A stretch of 31,282 nt of DNA from a virus. Location: positions 1 to 31,282 of IMG/VR virus record IMGVR_UViG_3300046542_000253. One strand, given 5' to 3'. Below are positions 24,488 through 29,982 of this stretch, in pieces; position 1 is the stretch's first letter, and every line of letters begins with the position of its first letter. Made by a program: the position numbers and the translations under genes. Below the pieces are notes generated by a model. The model was not told the origin of the DNA. It saw only the letters and a list, made by a program, of their open reading frames with translations, and did no database searches.

Positions 24488-24747
24488 CAGAAATCCCACT
24501 CGCCAACAGGCTTCTCTTCGGCCGGCGCTTCGACGCGGCGAAGGATGTCCTTCTCGGCCTTGTCGGATTCGGTCTTAATCTCGACGACGGTGACCTCGGT
24601 CTCGCCGCGGCTGGTCGCGACCATGACCTTGTCGCCGGCAACGACTTCCAGACCGTTCGGCACGAAGTAGTCGTAAGTCTTCTCGTCCTTCTGCCACTTG
24701 AATTTGATGGCAGCGACGGCGCGGGCAGGGGTGAGCAAATCGGTCAT
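24487..24747 (-). CDS. Small beta-rich hypothetical protein
   Basis: An 86-residue protein with ATGA-coupled start. The core reads KTYDYFVPNGLEVVAGDKVM followed by VATSRGETEVTVVEIK, resembling in outline the small beta-barrel at the N terminus of PriA-type helicases (F-Y-V-P-L, G-D-V, R, V-V). This suggests DNA binding but may be coincidence. The C terminus is charged and flexible. It is located two genes before recT. Confidence 0.66.
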   Translation of the reverse strand: MTDLLTPARAVAAIKFKWQKDEKTYDYFVPNGLEVVAGDKVMVATSRGETEVTVVEIKTESDKAEKDILRRVEAPAEEKPVGEWDF

Positions 24748-25757
24748 CGAACGTTCGCCTTCTCTTCGGTGGTGATGCCGGGAACGGTGCGGCCGGCGTC
24801 GAGCGCGCGCTGGGCGAGCTTGCGGAGCATGTCCTGTGCCTCTGGGTGGTTGGACATGTAGACGGCGAGGGCGGACCAGTCGGTGACATCCTTGACGACC
24901 GTCTTGACCGATACACTTGCGGCCTTGCCGTAAGAGGCGCGGACTGTGCTCGGAGCGGCGTCAGGCTGCACTTCGACCTTCGGCGCTTCCAGCACTGCTG
25001 TCTCGCTCTGCTGCTGGCGTGCGGCTTCCTCGGCAGCTCGTCGAGCCTCATCAGCCTTTCGCTCTTCCTCGCGTCGGCGCTGCAGCTTGACCGTCTCCCA
25101 TGAGCCGATCGCATCGCGGACCTTGTCAGCGCCTTCCTTCGCCTTCTTGACGAGAGGCTGCCATTTGGCGTCCACCGCCTTGCTGGCTTTCAGGTGAGGT
25201 TCCTTCTCCTCGGTCCGAAGCTTGTCCGCGTCCTTGGAGAGCTCATTCAGGCGATTGCGGAGCGATAGAGCCTTCCCGGCCGTCTTGTCGTCGCTGATCG
25301 TCTCGTACGCCTTCATACCGGCGAGGGCGGCTTCGATCTGATCCTTGAGCGTTTCGGTCGCGCTGACTTCACCGGAGTTATCGCCGATCGTCGGCTCTGG
25401 TGCGGAGATCTGCGCTGCGACGACTTTGTCATCGTCTGGCCAGCCTTTCCCCCCCAACGCGTCGAGATATGCCTGGTAGGTCACCGGGTGCCGGCAAGCG
25501 AAGGTCCAGACCGTGTCAGGAAGAACTTCCTTGCCGTTGCGGTAGGCGACGAGCTGATTGGAGCCCTCGGGATAGAAGATGGCGACCGGCTCGAAAACCT
25601 TGTCGCGGTTCTTGGCGCGATAGTAGCCCTGTTGAGGCTCGTCCTCATGAACCGGGAGCGTCTTGCCGACGGCTGCGGGGTTCTTGAGAGCGGCTTGCCA
25701 CCAAGCCCACGGGCCAACGATTTTGGACGCCAGAGCGCCGATAGACTGTGCGGTCAT
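24744..25757 (-). CDS. Coiled-coil hypothetical protein of the recombination block
   Basis: A 337-residue protein from the ATG at 25757, which shares a base with the previous stop (TAATG); the longer frame to 25964 is a shadow. Residues 1-110 are a Trp-rich ordered domain (KIVGPWAWWQAALKNPAAVG, FEPVAIFYPEGSNQLVAYRN). Residues about 115-260 are helical and charged with a coiled coil (KLQRRREEERKADEARRAAE). A C-terminal region (ASYGKAASVSVKTVVKDVTD, then DWSALAVYMSNHPEAQDML) forms another small domain. Proteins with this layout accompany recT in some rhizobial prophages; the role is unknown. Confidence 0.66.
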   Translation of the reverse strand: MTAQSIGALASKIVGPWAWWQAALKNPAAVGKTLPVHEDEPQQGYYRAKNRDKVFEPVAIFYPEGSNQLVAYRNGKEVLPDTVWTFACRHPVTYQAYLDALGGKGWPDDDKVVAAQISAPEPTIGDNSGEVSATETLKDQIEAALAGMKAYETISDDKTAGKALSLRNRLNELSKDADKLRTEEKEPHLKASKAVDAKWQPLVKKAKEGADKVRDAIGSWETVKLQRRREEERKADEARRAAEEAARQQQSETAVLEAPKVEVQPDAAPSTVRASYGKAASVSVKTVVKDVTDWSALAVYMSNHPEAQDMLRKLAQRALDAGRTVPGITTEEKANVR

Positions 25758-25984
25758 TAAACTCTCGCTTGAAGTTGAAATTGATGTTCCTGGATCCGCA
25801 GCGCCTGAACCGTTCCGCCGACGATGACGGCGATGACGACGCAGGTGACGAAGACGACGAGCATGTCCCGGTTGGTCGGGCGGAAGAGGGGGACGGCTTC
25901 GGCCTTCGGCTGCTGCTGGCATGTACCGGCAGGGCACGAGCATTCGATGCCGCGCATATGGCAAAGGTCAGAAGGGACGATCAT
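25757..25984 (-). CDS. Small Cys-rich single-span membrane protein
   Basis: A 75-residue protein from the ATG at 25984 with AGGAG 7 nt upstream; the frame to 26044 is longer but lacks support. The N terminus has four Cys in 15 residues (L-C-H-M-R-G-I-E-C-S-C-P-A-G-T-C), possibly a metal site. A membrane span (DMLVVFVTCVVIAVIVGGTV) and a short polar tail follow. Early-expressed membrane proteins in phages may serve in exclusion or host takeover; nothing specific can be said. Confidence 0.6.
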   Translation of the reverse strand: MIVPSDLCHMRGIECSCPAGTCQQQPKAEAVPLFRPTNRDMLVVFVTCVVIAVIVGGTVQALRIQEHQFQLQARV

Positions 25985-26264
25985 CGCCGTACTCCTTCTC
26001 GCGAGCCTCAGCGTTGGCCTTATCGGCAGCCTTGCTCTTGGCAATCATCGCGTCAGCGATATCGAAGGCCTTGTTCGCGAAGTATTCAGCCGGGGTCATT
26101 CCTTCGAGGAACCGAAGATCATTAGCGCACTGCACCACAACGGCGCCGATAGCGTTGCCTGCGAACCAGTTTCGAAGGTTCATTCCTTCGTAATCAGAAG
26201 GCATCCCGTCGATGTAACTATGTTGGCCGGGGAAGGCCGGACCACCTGTGTTGATCCTGGTCAT
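25968..26264 (-). CDS. Conserved phage protein (GGPAFPG motif)
   Basis: A 98-residue protein with ATGA-coupled start. It begins INTGGPAFPGQHSYIDGMPS, followed by GMNLRNWFAGNAIGAVVVQC and AEYFANKAFDIADAMIAKS. The G-G-P-A-F-P start, the G-M-L-R-F-A core and the A-A-A-M helix define a widespread small family in phage early operons whose function is unknown. Confidence 0.75.
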   Translation of the reverse strand: MTRINTGGPAFPGQHSYIDGMPSDYEGMNLRNWFAGNAIGAVVVQCANDLRFLEGMTPAEYFANKAFDIADAMIAKSKAADKANAEAREKEYGDDRPF

Positions 26265-26479
26265 CGCGCCACCTCATCAGCTTCGATCTTCTCAACGCGG
26301 TAACCGAGCTTGTCAGCGATTGCCTTGAAGTGGTCGATGATCTCTCGCTCTTGGATGGCGAGCCCGCTCTCGTCGGCACCGGGGCTGTAAGAAAGCCAGT
26401 AGGCAGCATGCGCGGACTTGGCGATTATCTCGGCATCGGAGCAAACGCTCACGAGTTCGATTGTCTTCTTGGTGATCAT
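26261..26479 (-). CDS. Small hypothetical protein
   Basis: A 72-residue acidic protein, ATGA-coupled at both ends. It is mainly helical (DAEIIAKSAHAAYWLSYSPG, then EREIIDHFKAIADKLGYRVE). It could form a helical hairpin. No family recognised. Confidence 0.62.
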   Translation of the reverse strand: MITKKTIELVSVCSDAEIIAKSAHAAYWLSYSPGADESGLAIQEREIIDHFKAIADKLGYRVEKIEADEVAR

Positions 26480-26766
26480 TCCGCAGCCTCCTGAAGGGCG
26501 CGCTCAAGACGAGCTGCAGCGTTATGTCCGGTGAAGCTCTCGGGATCGGCCAGGCGCGTCAGGCGCTCGAACTTGAACACCTCGCCGCCGTGCTGTTCGG
26601 CATCGTCCTGCGCTTCATCCTCGTCCTGGTATTCCCAAGCTGCATCCGGATCGACAGACCAGCGCATGCCGACACCCGGGATATGGCCGAGGTACAGGGT
26701 CGTTGTGCCGAAGGCTGCTTCGACGTTGAAGCGGGTGACGGTGCGGGGGGTGGTGAGGGTGTCCAT
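26476..26766 (-). CDS. Small acidic hypothetical protein
   Basis: A 96-residue protein with coupled start and stop. N-terminal strands (TVTRFNVEAAFGTTTLYLGH) are followed by an acidic segment (DPDAAWEYQDEDEAQDDAEQ, nine Asp/Glu) and a helical C terminus. The strong negative charge is the kind found in DNA-mimic inhibitors, but the protein is small and the idea is speculative. Confidence 0.6.
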   Translation of the reverse strand: MDTLTTPRTVTRFNVEAAFGTTTLYLGHIPGVGMRWSVDPDAAWEYQDEDEAQDDAEQHGGEVFKFERLTRLADPESFTGHNAAARLERALQEAAE

Positions 26767-26984
26767 TAGGCACCTGCCTTTGACTTGGCAAAACGAAGGC
26801 GCTCTCCGGGCGTCATCTGCGAGACGTCGCCGGCTGCAACGGCATAGCGGCGATCGAGCTCGGCCTGGATCTTTTCGCAGTGCGCGCCGTATCCGATGAT
26901 TGCGGACTTTTCGGCATAGCTCTTTTCAAGCTCGGCGGTGGTGTAGCCGGGGAAAGCTGCGGTCTTGAATGCGCTGTCGGACAT
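26766..26984 (-). CDS. First gene of the leftward early operon, hypothetical
   Basis: A 72-residue protein with AGGAG and AAGG upstream of its ATG at 26984. It begins MSDSAFKTAAFPGYTTAELE and continues with KSYAEKSAIIGYGAHCEKIQ and AELDRRYAVAAGD. It is helical. As the first gene after the operator-bearing promoter region (27.06-27.12 kb) it should be expressed earliest and most strongly on induction. No family recognised. Confidence 0.65.
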   Translation of the reverse strand: MSDSAFKTAAFPGYTTAELEKSYAEKSAIIGYGAHCEKIQAELDRRYAVAAGDVSQMTPGERLRFAKSKAGA

Positions 26985-27063
26985 CTGCCCTTGCTCCTCT
27001 TGTGCAGATCGACGTTTCTTCGTCCCGGTGGGGGATCAAGTCGTCGTCGGCTGATGAGGATTA

Positions 27064-27080
27064 TGAAAGCATATCTTACA
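27064..27080. promoter_or_regulatory. Operator O3 (repressor site, left pair)
   Basis: TGAAAGCATATCTTACA is a near-palindrome, TGAAAG-5 nt-CTTWCA. The reverse complement of the 29429 site, TGAAAGCATATCTTTCA, differs at one base. A CATAAT hexamer for leftward transcription overlaps its left edge, so binding should block the leftward operon. Confidence 0.65.
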
Positions 27081-27098
27081 GATTGGTGCAAGCAGAAA

Positions 27099-27115
27099 AG
27101 AAAGGATTGCTTTCA
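27099..27115. promoter_or_regulatory. Operator O4 (repressor site, left pair)
   Basis: AGAAAGGATTGCTTTCA has the same GAAAG-5 nt-CTTTC inverted repeat as the other three sites. It covers the -35 hexamer TTGCTT of the rightward promoter at 27107. Confidence 0.65.
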
Positions 27116-27135
27116 AAACCGCGTGGGGCTAACTT
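27107..27135 (+). promoter_or_regulatory. Putative promoter for the O-like gene
   Basis: TTGCTT (27107-27112), a 17-bp spacer and TAACTT (27130-27135). The ATG of the next gene starts 8 nt after the -10 end and no Shine-Dalgarno is present, so the transcript may be leaderless. The -35 lies in operator O4. Confidence 0.4.
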
Positions 27136-27142
27136 TGCTAGC

Positions 27143-27472
27143 ATGCAGAACAAGCCAGAACTTTCCGAAGCCGGGCAATGGTACCGAGACCGCGACGAAT
27201 GGATTCGTCACGTCCTGGGCCGGCCTTATCTTTCCTCAGACTGCCAACGTGTCGGCCTCTTCATCGCCATGCACATGAACCGGCGGGACAACCACACGAA
27301 GCACCAACAGAAGACGATCGCGAAGGACCTGAACCTGAGCCCGACGACGGTAAAGCGATCAGTCGGGAAACTGATCGACGAAGGCTTGATCTCGAAAGAG
27401 CAAGTGCAGCGCGGGATACGTGGGAGAGCCGTCAATCACTACCGTCTCATCTTCGCTTGGGAAGCTCTCTAG
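27143..27472 (+). CDS. HTH_36-type DNA-binding protein, O-like replication/regulatory protein
   Basis: A 109-residue protein from the ATG at 27143; upstream in-frame codons to 26969 cross the operators and are rejected. Residues about 25-60 are an N-terminal helical part (RDRDEWIRHVLGRPYLSSDC), then a winged helix-turn-helix, KHQQKTIAKDLNLSPTTVKR, with SVGKLIDEGLISKEQVQRG and a basic wing. This is the DNA-binding module of many phage O-type initiators, but without a C-terminal partner domain. The iteron-like repeats begin right after its stop. It might instead be a regulator. No RBS is visible. Confidence 0.66.
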   Translation: MQNKPELSEAGQWYRDRDEWIRHVLGRPYLSSDCQRVGLFIAMHMNRRDNHTKHQQKTIAKDLNLSPTTVKRSVGKLIDEGLISKEQVQRGIRGRAVNHYRLIFAWEAL

Positions 27473-27541
27473 GGGTCGCTGGTGACCCCTTGCCAAAGGG
27501 TCGCTGGTGACCCCCCTAATAACGGTGCGCTTAATAACGGT
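27473..27541. repeat. Iteron-like repeats, candidate replication origin
   Basis: Two copies of a 17-bp unit, GGGTCGCTGGTGACCCC at 27473-27489 and 27498-27514, each with GGGTC/GACCC self-complementarity and 25 bp apart. Two copies of TAATAACGGT at 27517-27526 and 27532-27541 (15 bp apart) follow in a more A/T-rich stretch. The 25-bp period is not a multiple of three, so the repeats are not a protein repeat. Repeats plus an A/T-rich tract beside a DNA-binding gene suggest an origin, though hairpin attenuators are possible. Confidence 0.42.
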
Positions 27542-27603
27542 AATCTATCTGTATTTCAGATTCTTGCTCTGAGTGGAGTAATTGGAAGGGTGGAGAGATG
27601 CTC

Positions 27604-27882
27604 CTACGGCGTCTCTTTACGAGCCGCTTCCAAGTTTTCAAAAACGGTCCGCCAAGCTTCGTCTCGGTTTTCCACAGGCAGGTTCTTAACCACGCCGGCG
27701 ATCTCCTCGACGAGTGTCTCAAGTAGGGACACCGCCGGATAGGTCTTGTCGAGAAGCACGAGAAGCTCAGCGTTTACAGAGCGTCCATTAGCGTCAGCAG
27801 CGCGTTTGATGCGCTCACGCATGCCATCCGGAACGCGGATAATGATTTTGTCCAGCAGTTGGCTGGGGGACAGATCGCTCAT
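27604..27882 (-). CDS. Arc-like ribbon-helix-helix DNA-binding protein
   Basis: A 92-residue protein. Residues 8-50 fit the Arc/MetJ fold: strand DKIIIRVPDGMRERIKRAAD, then ANGRSVNAELLVLLDKTYP, with the N-G-R-S-V-N-A-E turn typical of Arc-type phage repressors. A helical C-terminal extension (about residues 52-92) may allow oligomer formation. In P22, Arc controls antirepressor synthesis in a second immunity region; here the neighbour across a 323-bp gap is a stand-alone S24-like gene, which makes a similar role attractive. No clear RBS upstream. Strong family call; targets unknown. Confidence 0.82.
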   Translation of the reverse strand: MSDLSPSQLLDKIIIRVPDGMRERIKRAADANGRSVNAELLVLLDKTYPAVSLLETLVEEIAGVVKNLPVENRDEAWRTVFENLEAARKETP

Positions 27883-28033
27883 GGATAGAGTGCATACAAG
27901 TCACTATACGCAGAATAAATCGTGGCAACTTGCCAGCACTCGGTTGACGCGAGTGGACGTGGCCGTCAATCATTTCGTAAGTGCTATGTGTGGGAGGGCT
28001 AATGTTTGGCGGAAAATGAAAAGATGAAAATGA

Positions 28034-28074
28034 AAAAGGCGGAGCACCGGCCTAGGAAACCCGCTCCGCCTTTT
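28034..28074. terminator. Strong bidirectional hairpin terminator
   Basis: AAAAGGCGGAGC (28034-28045) is perfectly complementary to GCTCCGCCTTTT (28063-28074), a 12-bp stem around a 17-nt loop. A- and T-runs on both sides make it work on either strand. It probably isolates the S24-like gene from transcription entering across the immunity region. Confidence 0.8.
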
Positions 28075-28107
28075 GAAAAAGCCACGTTGAAAATCGGAGA
28101 CTATCAA

Positions 28108-28128
28108 CATGCCGGGGCATGCTAGCAT
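28108..28128. promoter_or_regulatory. Overlapping palindromes upstream of the S24-like gene
   Basis: CATGCC-GG-GGCATG (28108-28121) overlaps the perfect 10-bp palindrome ATGCTAGCAT (28119-28128). The 11-mer GCATGCTAGCA at 28117-28127 recurs in inverted form at 27136-27146, over the start codon of the O-like gene. A second regulator, for example the Arc-like protein, could bind both. Confidence 0.4.
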
Positions 28129-28205
28129 TAGTGTATTTGTGTTCGCAATCGTACCAAACTCAGAATCTTTCGGAGATGAATTTGAAGACTTTGTAGGCCG
28201 CCTCC

Positions 28206-28568
28206 ATGGATGACCTATTCCAGGCTGCGGCTCTACCAGAGAAAGTCTTATCAGATCGTTTCCGCGTTCATCCCGTTGTTGGTGACGCGATGGAGCCAAC
28301 TTTACGAGGAGGCCGGGATTATGTGCTCACAGCGCCGGTCACCTCGTATGAGGGCGAGGGCGTCTACCTCGTCGATGCCGGCCTCGGCATCGAGCTGTAT
28401 CGAGTGACTAATATACTCGGGCCGAACGGCGACCTGATGCTTTCCCGCGAAAATACGATCTACCAGTCACACCACATGGAGCGAGAGAGGTTCAACGACG
28501 TGGTTGTTGGCAAGGTGGTGGCTGACATCCGCATCAGGGATGAACGCAAGTTCCTGTGGCACGGATAA
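28206..28568 (+). CDS. Stand-alone S24/LexA-like domain lacking catalytic residues
   Basis: A 120-residue protein without any helix-turn-helix. Residues about 20-112 follow the S24 autocleavage-domain pattern: RVHPVVGDAMEPTLRGGRDY, then EGVYLVDAGLGIELYRVTNI, and the end FNDVVVGKVVADIRI. The nucleophile Ser expected in G-D-S-M-E-P-T is Ala28, and the position of the general-base Lys is occupied by Tyr65 or Arg66. It should therefore not cleave, but could still pair with the S24 domain of the CI-like repressor encoded convergently 10 bp away. Antirepressor or dimer-decoy action is inference. The start has a poor RBS. Confidence 0.75.
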   Translation: MDDLFQAAALPEKVLSDRFRVHPVVGDAMEPTLRGGRDYVLTAPVTSYEGEGVYLVDAGLGIELYRVTNILGPNGDLMLSRENTIYQSHHMERERFNDVVVGKVVADIRIRDERKFLWHG

Positions 28569-28578
28569 GATAGGGGCG

Positions 28579-29385
28579 TTAGATCGTGAAGCGGCCGATG
28601 TAACGCCCGATTATCTGAATTTCATCCAGCGTAAATTCGCTCGGGTTGTGCTTCGGGTTGTCAGAAGAAACCCGCACGGTCACAACCTCGTCTCCCGGCC
28701 GAGACGTCACTTCAAGCCGCTTGACCACCACGCCGCCCCATTGGTCGGCAAGGGCATAGATACCAGGCGGGGATGGAACGCGATGACGTGTGTCAATGAA
28801 CACAACATCGCCATCGCCGATGGTCGGATCCATGGAATCTCCCTGAGCCGGGAAAGCCGCGACATGCTGCGGTCTGACGTTCATCCGGTTAAGCGTCCAA
28901 TCAGGAAGTCGCCAGTGATCGCGAACAACTTCTTGGTGGAAGGTGATGCCATTTTGCGTGGTCACCTCAGAAGCGGCGAGGCCACCACCGCCGAGACCGG
29001 CGACGAGATCGATCTCCGGGATATCTTTGGCGGCCGCCCCATGACCAGCAAAATGGACGACGGTGGCGTCTGGATCGAAACTATCGATCACACTCTTCGC
29101 GCGCCCAGCGGCTGCCAGGACCGGCGCTTCGCCTTTGCCGTAGGCCAGCCAATTCAAATCAACACCGGCCAGATCGCAAATTGCCGTCAAGCTATCTAGG
29201 CCGACCTCTTTCCCCAGCTCCCAATTGCCCACGGCTCCCCGCGTGGCTGTCTTCCCAGCCTTCGTCAGAGCTTCGGCAAATTTTTCTTGTGATCTCATAC
29301 CCATCACGCTGAGGCGGACAAACTTGATCCGTTCGCCCCGTTCCGGGTCAATCTTCCGAACTGTGGTCATGAGCGGACTATGCAT
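28579..29385 (-). CDS. CI-like repressor (XRE HTH plus S24 peptidase)
   Basis: A 268-residue protein starting at 29385; ATG at 29370 is an alternative and neither has a clear RBS. Residues about 30-82 are an XRE-type HTH (RSQEKFAEALTKAGKTATRG, AVGNWELGKE, LDSLTAICDLAGVDLNWL). Residues about 150-262 form an intact S24 domain with Ser184 in A-Q-G-D-S-M-D-P-T and Lys222 in VVVKRLEV. A129-G130 in D-L-V-A-G-L-G is a possible self-cleavage site. It should hold lysogeny by binding the 17-bp operators and be inactivated through RecA after DNA damage. It diverges from the Cro-like gene over two operators. Confidence 0.9.
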   Translation of the reverse strand: MHSPLMTTVRKIDPERGERIKFVRLSVMGMRSQEKFAEALTKAGKTATRGAVGNWELGKEVGLDSLTAICDLAGVDLNWLAYGKGEAPVLAAAGRAKSVIDSFDPDATVVHFAGHGAAAKDIPEIDLVAGLGGGGLAASEVTTQNGITFHQEVVRDHWRLPDWTLNRMNVRPQHVAAFPAQGDSMDPTIGDGDVVFIDTRHRVPSPPGIYALADQWGGVVVKRLEVTSRPGDEVVTVRVSSDNPKHNPSEFTLDEIQIIGRYIGRFTI

Positions 29386-29405
29386 GACGAAACTGAGTCT
29401 TTCAT

Positions 29406-29422
29406 CGAAAGAGATGCTTGCA
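29406..29422. promoter_or_regulatory. Operator O1 (repressor site, right pair)
   Basis: CGAAAGAGATGCTTGCA matches the 29429 site at 14 of 17 positions and keeps the GAAAG-5 nt-CTTGC dyad. It lies 20 bp upstream of the repressor ATG on the minus strand, so it can control repressor synthesis. Confidence 0.6.
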
Positions 29423-29428
29423 ATTATG

Positions 29429-29445
29429 TGAAAGATATGCTTTCA
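29429..29445. promoter_or_regulatory. Operator O2 (repressor site, right pair)
   Basis: TGAAAGATATGCTTTCA has the most complete dyad of the four, with perfect TGAAAG/CTTTCA arms. It ends 7 bp before the Cro-like ATG at 29453. A weak TTGCAA-18 bp-TTCAAT promoter for the Cro-like gene would be covered by it. Confidence 0.68.
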
Positions 29446-29452
29446 ATTGGTC

Positions 29453-29659
29453 ATGGAAAACTTCTGCGAACAAGCCAAAGACAAAGCCGGTGGTCCTGCC
29501 GCCCTCGCGAAAGCACTTGGGGGGACGCTTACCTCCCAGGCCGTATCCCAGTGGAGAAAGGTGCCGGCAGAGCGCGTCCTCGACGTAGAGCGCATCACGG
29601 GCATTTCCCGGCACGACCTGCGGCCTGACGTTTTCGGGGTTCCGGAGAACGCAGCATGA
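29453..29659 (+). CDS. YdaS/Cro-like HTH regulator
   Basis: A 68-residue protein from the ATG at 29453; a TTG at 29447 is in frame but overlaps the promoter. The HTH reads GGPAALAKALGGTLTSQAVS, QWRKVPAERVLDVERITG, ISRHDLRPDVFG, the typical YdaS pattern with Q-A-V-S-Q-W recognition helix and R-H-D-L-R-P ending. In this place opposite the CI-like gene it should act as Cro: it represses the repressor and allows rightward early transcription. No Shine-Dalgarno is visible, so the message may be leaderless. The stop overlaps the next ATG. Confidence 0.83.
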   Translation: MENFCEQAKDKAGGPAALAKALGGTLTSQAVSQWRKVPAERVLDVERITGISRHDLRPDVFGVPENAA

Positions 29660-29982
29660 CTGAGCTCTCCGTACTCATGGCTGCTCGCAAGCGAATTGAA
29701 CAGAAGTCGAGCTGGACGCAGAACGCCTACGCGAAAGACGGTCGCGGCACACCGATCCGCGCCACCGATGACGGCGCGACGTGCTTCTGCCTTATGGGGG
29801 CGGTCCAGCGCGAACTCGATCTCCTGACCGACGAAGGCCGAGGCATCTACTTCCGAGCCCTCAAGCTCATCTCGGCCCAGTTGCCACCCAAGTCGACGAT
29901 CAGCGCCTACAACGACAACTACGGCCATAAGGCGGTCTTGCGGTTGTTGGACGCGGCGATCACCGCTGCGGAGACCGCTTAA
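29656..29982 (+). CDS. DUF6197-like protein
   Basis: A 108-residue protein with ATGA-coupled start. The pattern fits DUF6197-type phage proteins: LMAARKRIEQKSSWTQNAYA, the loop DDGATCFCLMGAVQREL with C-F-C-L-M-G-A-V, and an ending with YNDNYGHKAVLRLLDAAIT. The function is unknown. It is the second gene of the rightward early operon, so it would be made straight after induction or infection. Confidence 0.72.
   Translation: MTELSVLMAARKRIEQKSSWTQNAYAKDGRGTPIRATDDGATCFCLMGAVQRELDLLTDEGRGIYFRALKLISAQLPPKSTISAYNDNYGHKAVLRLLDAAITAAETA

Larger units (their letters stand above)
27883..28205. other. Intergenic regulatory region between Arc-like and S24-like genes
   Basis: No convincing gene was found in these 323 bp. 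They contain the 5' leader of the Arc-like gene with an imperfect inverted repeat (TGCATA ... TATACGCA, 27892-27913), a GGGAGGG followed by a five-codon frame (ATG at 28002, ending in TGA), the large hairpin at 28034-28074 and overlapping palindromes at 28108-28128. The divergent arrangement implies promoters in both directions. Confidence 0.5.

Noticed and set aside
27473-27514. CRISPR-like repeats
   Set aside because: Only two copies with an 8-nt gap; far too short for an array. No CRISPR array was seen anywhere in the window.
27473-27603. Readthrough extension of the O-like protein past its TAG
   Set aside because: The frame stays open after the stop, but the 25-bp repeat period is not in codon register and no readthrough context is evident.
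28026-28126. Short plus-strand frame through the hairpin (about 34 codons)
   Set aside because: It has no RBS of its own and its sequence is mostly the terminator stem-loop.
28504-29199. Plus-strand frame of 231 codons over the CI-like gene
   Set aside because: It is the antisense of the S24/HTH repressor and has no motif of its own.
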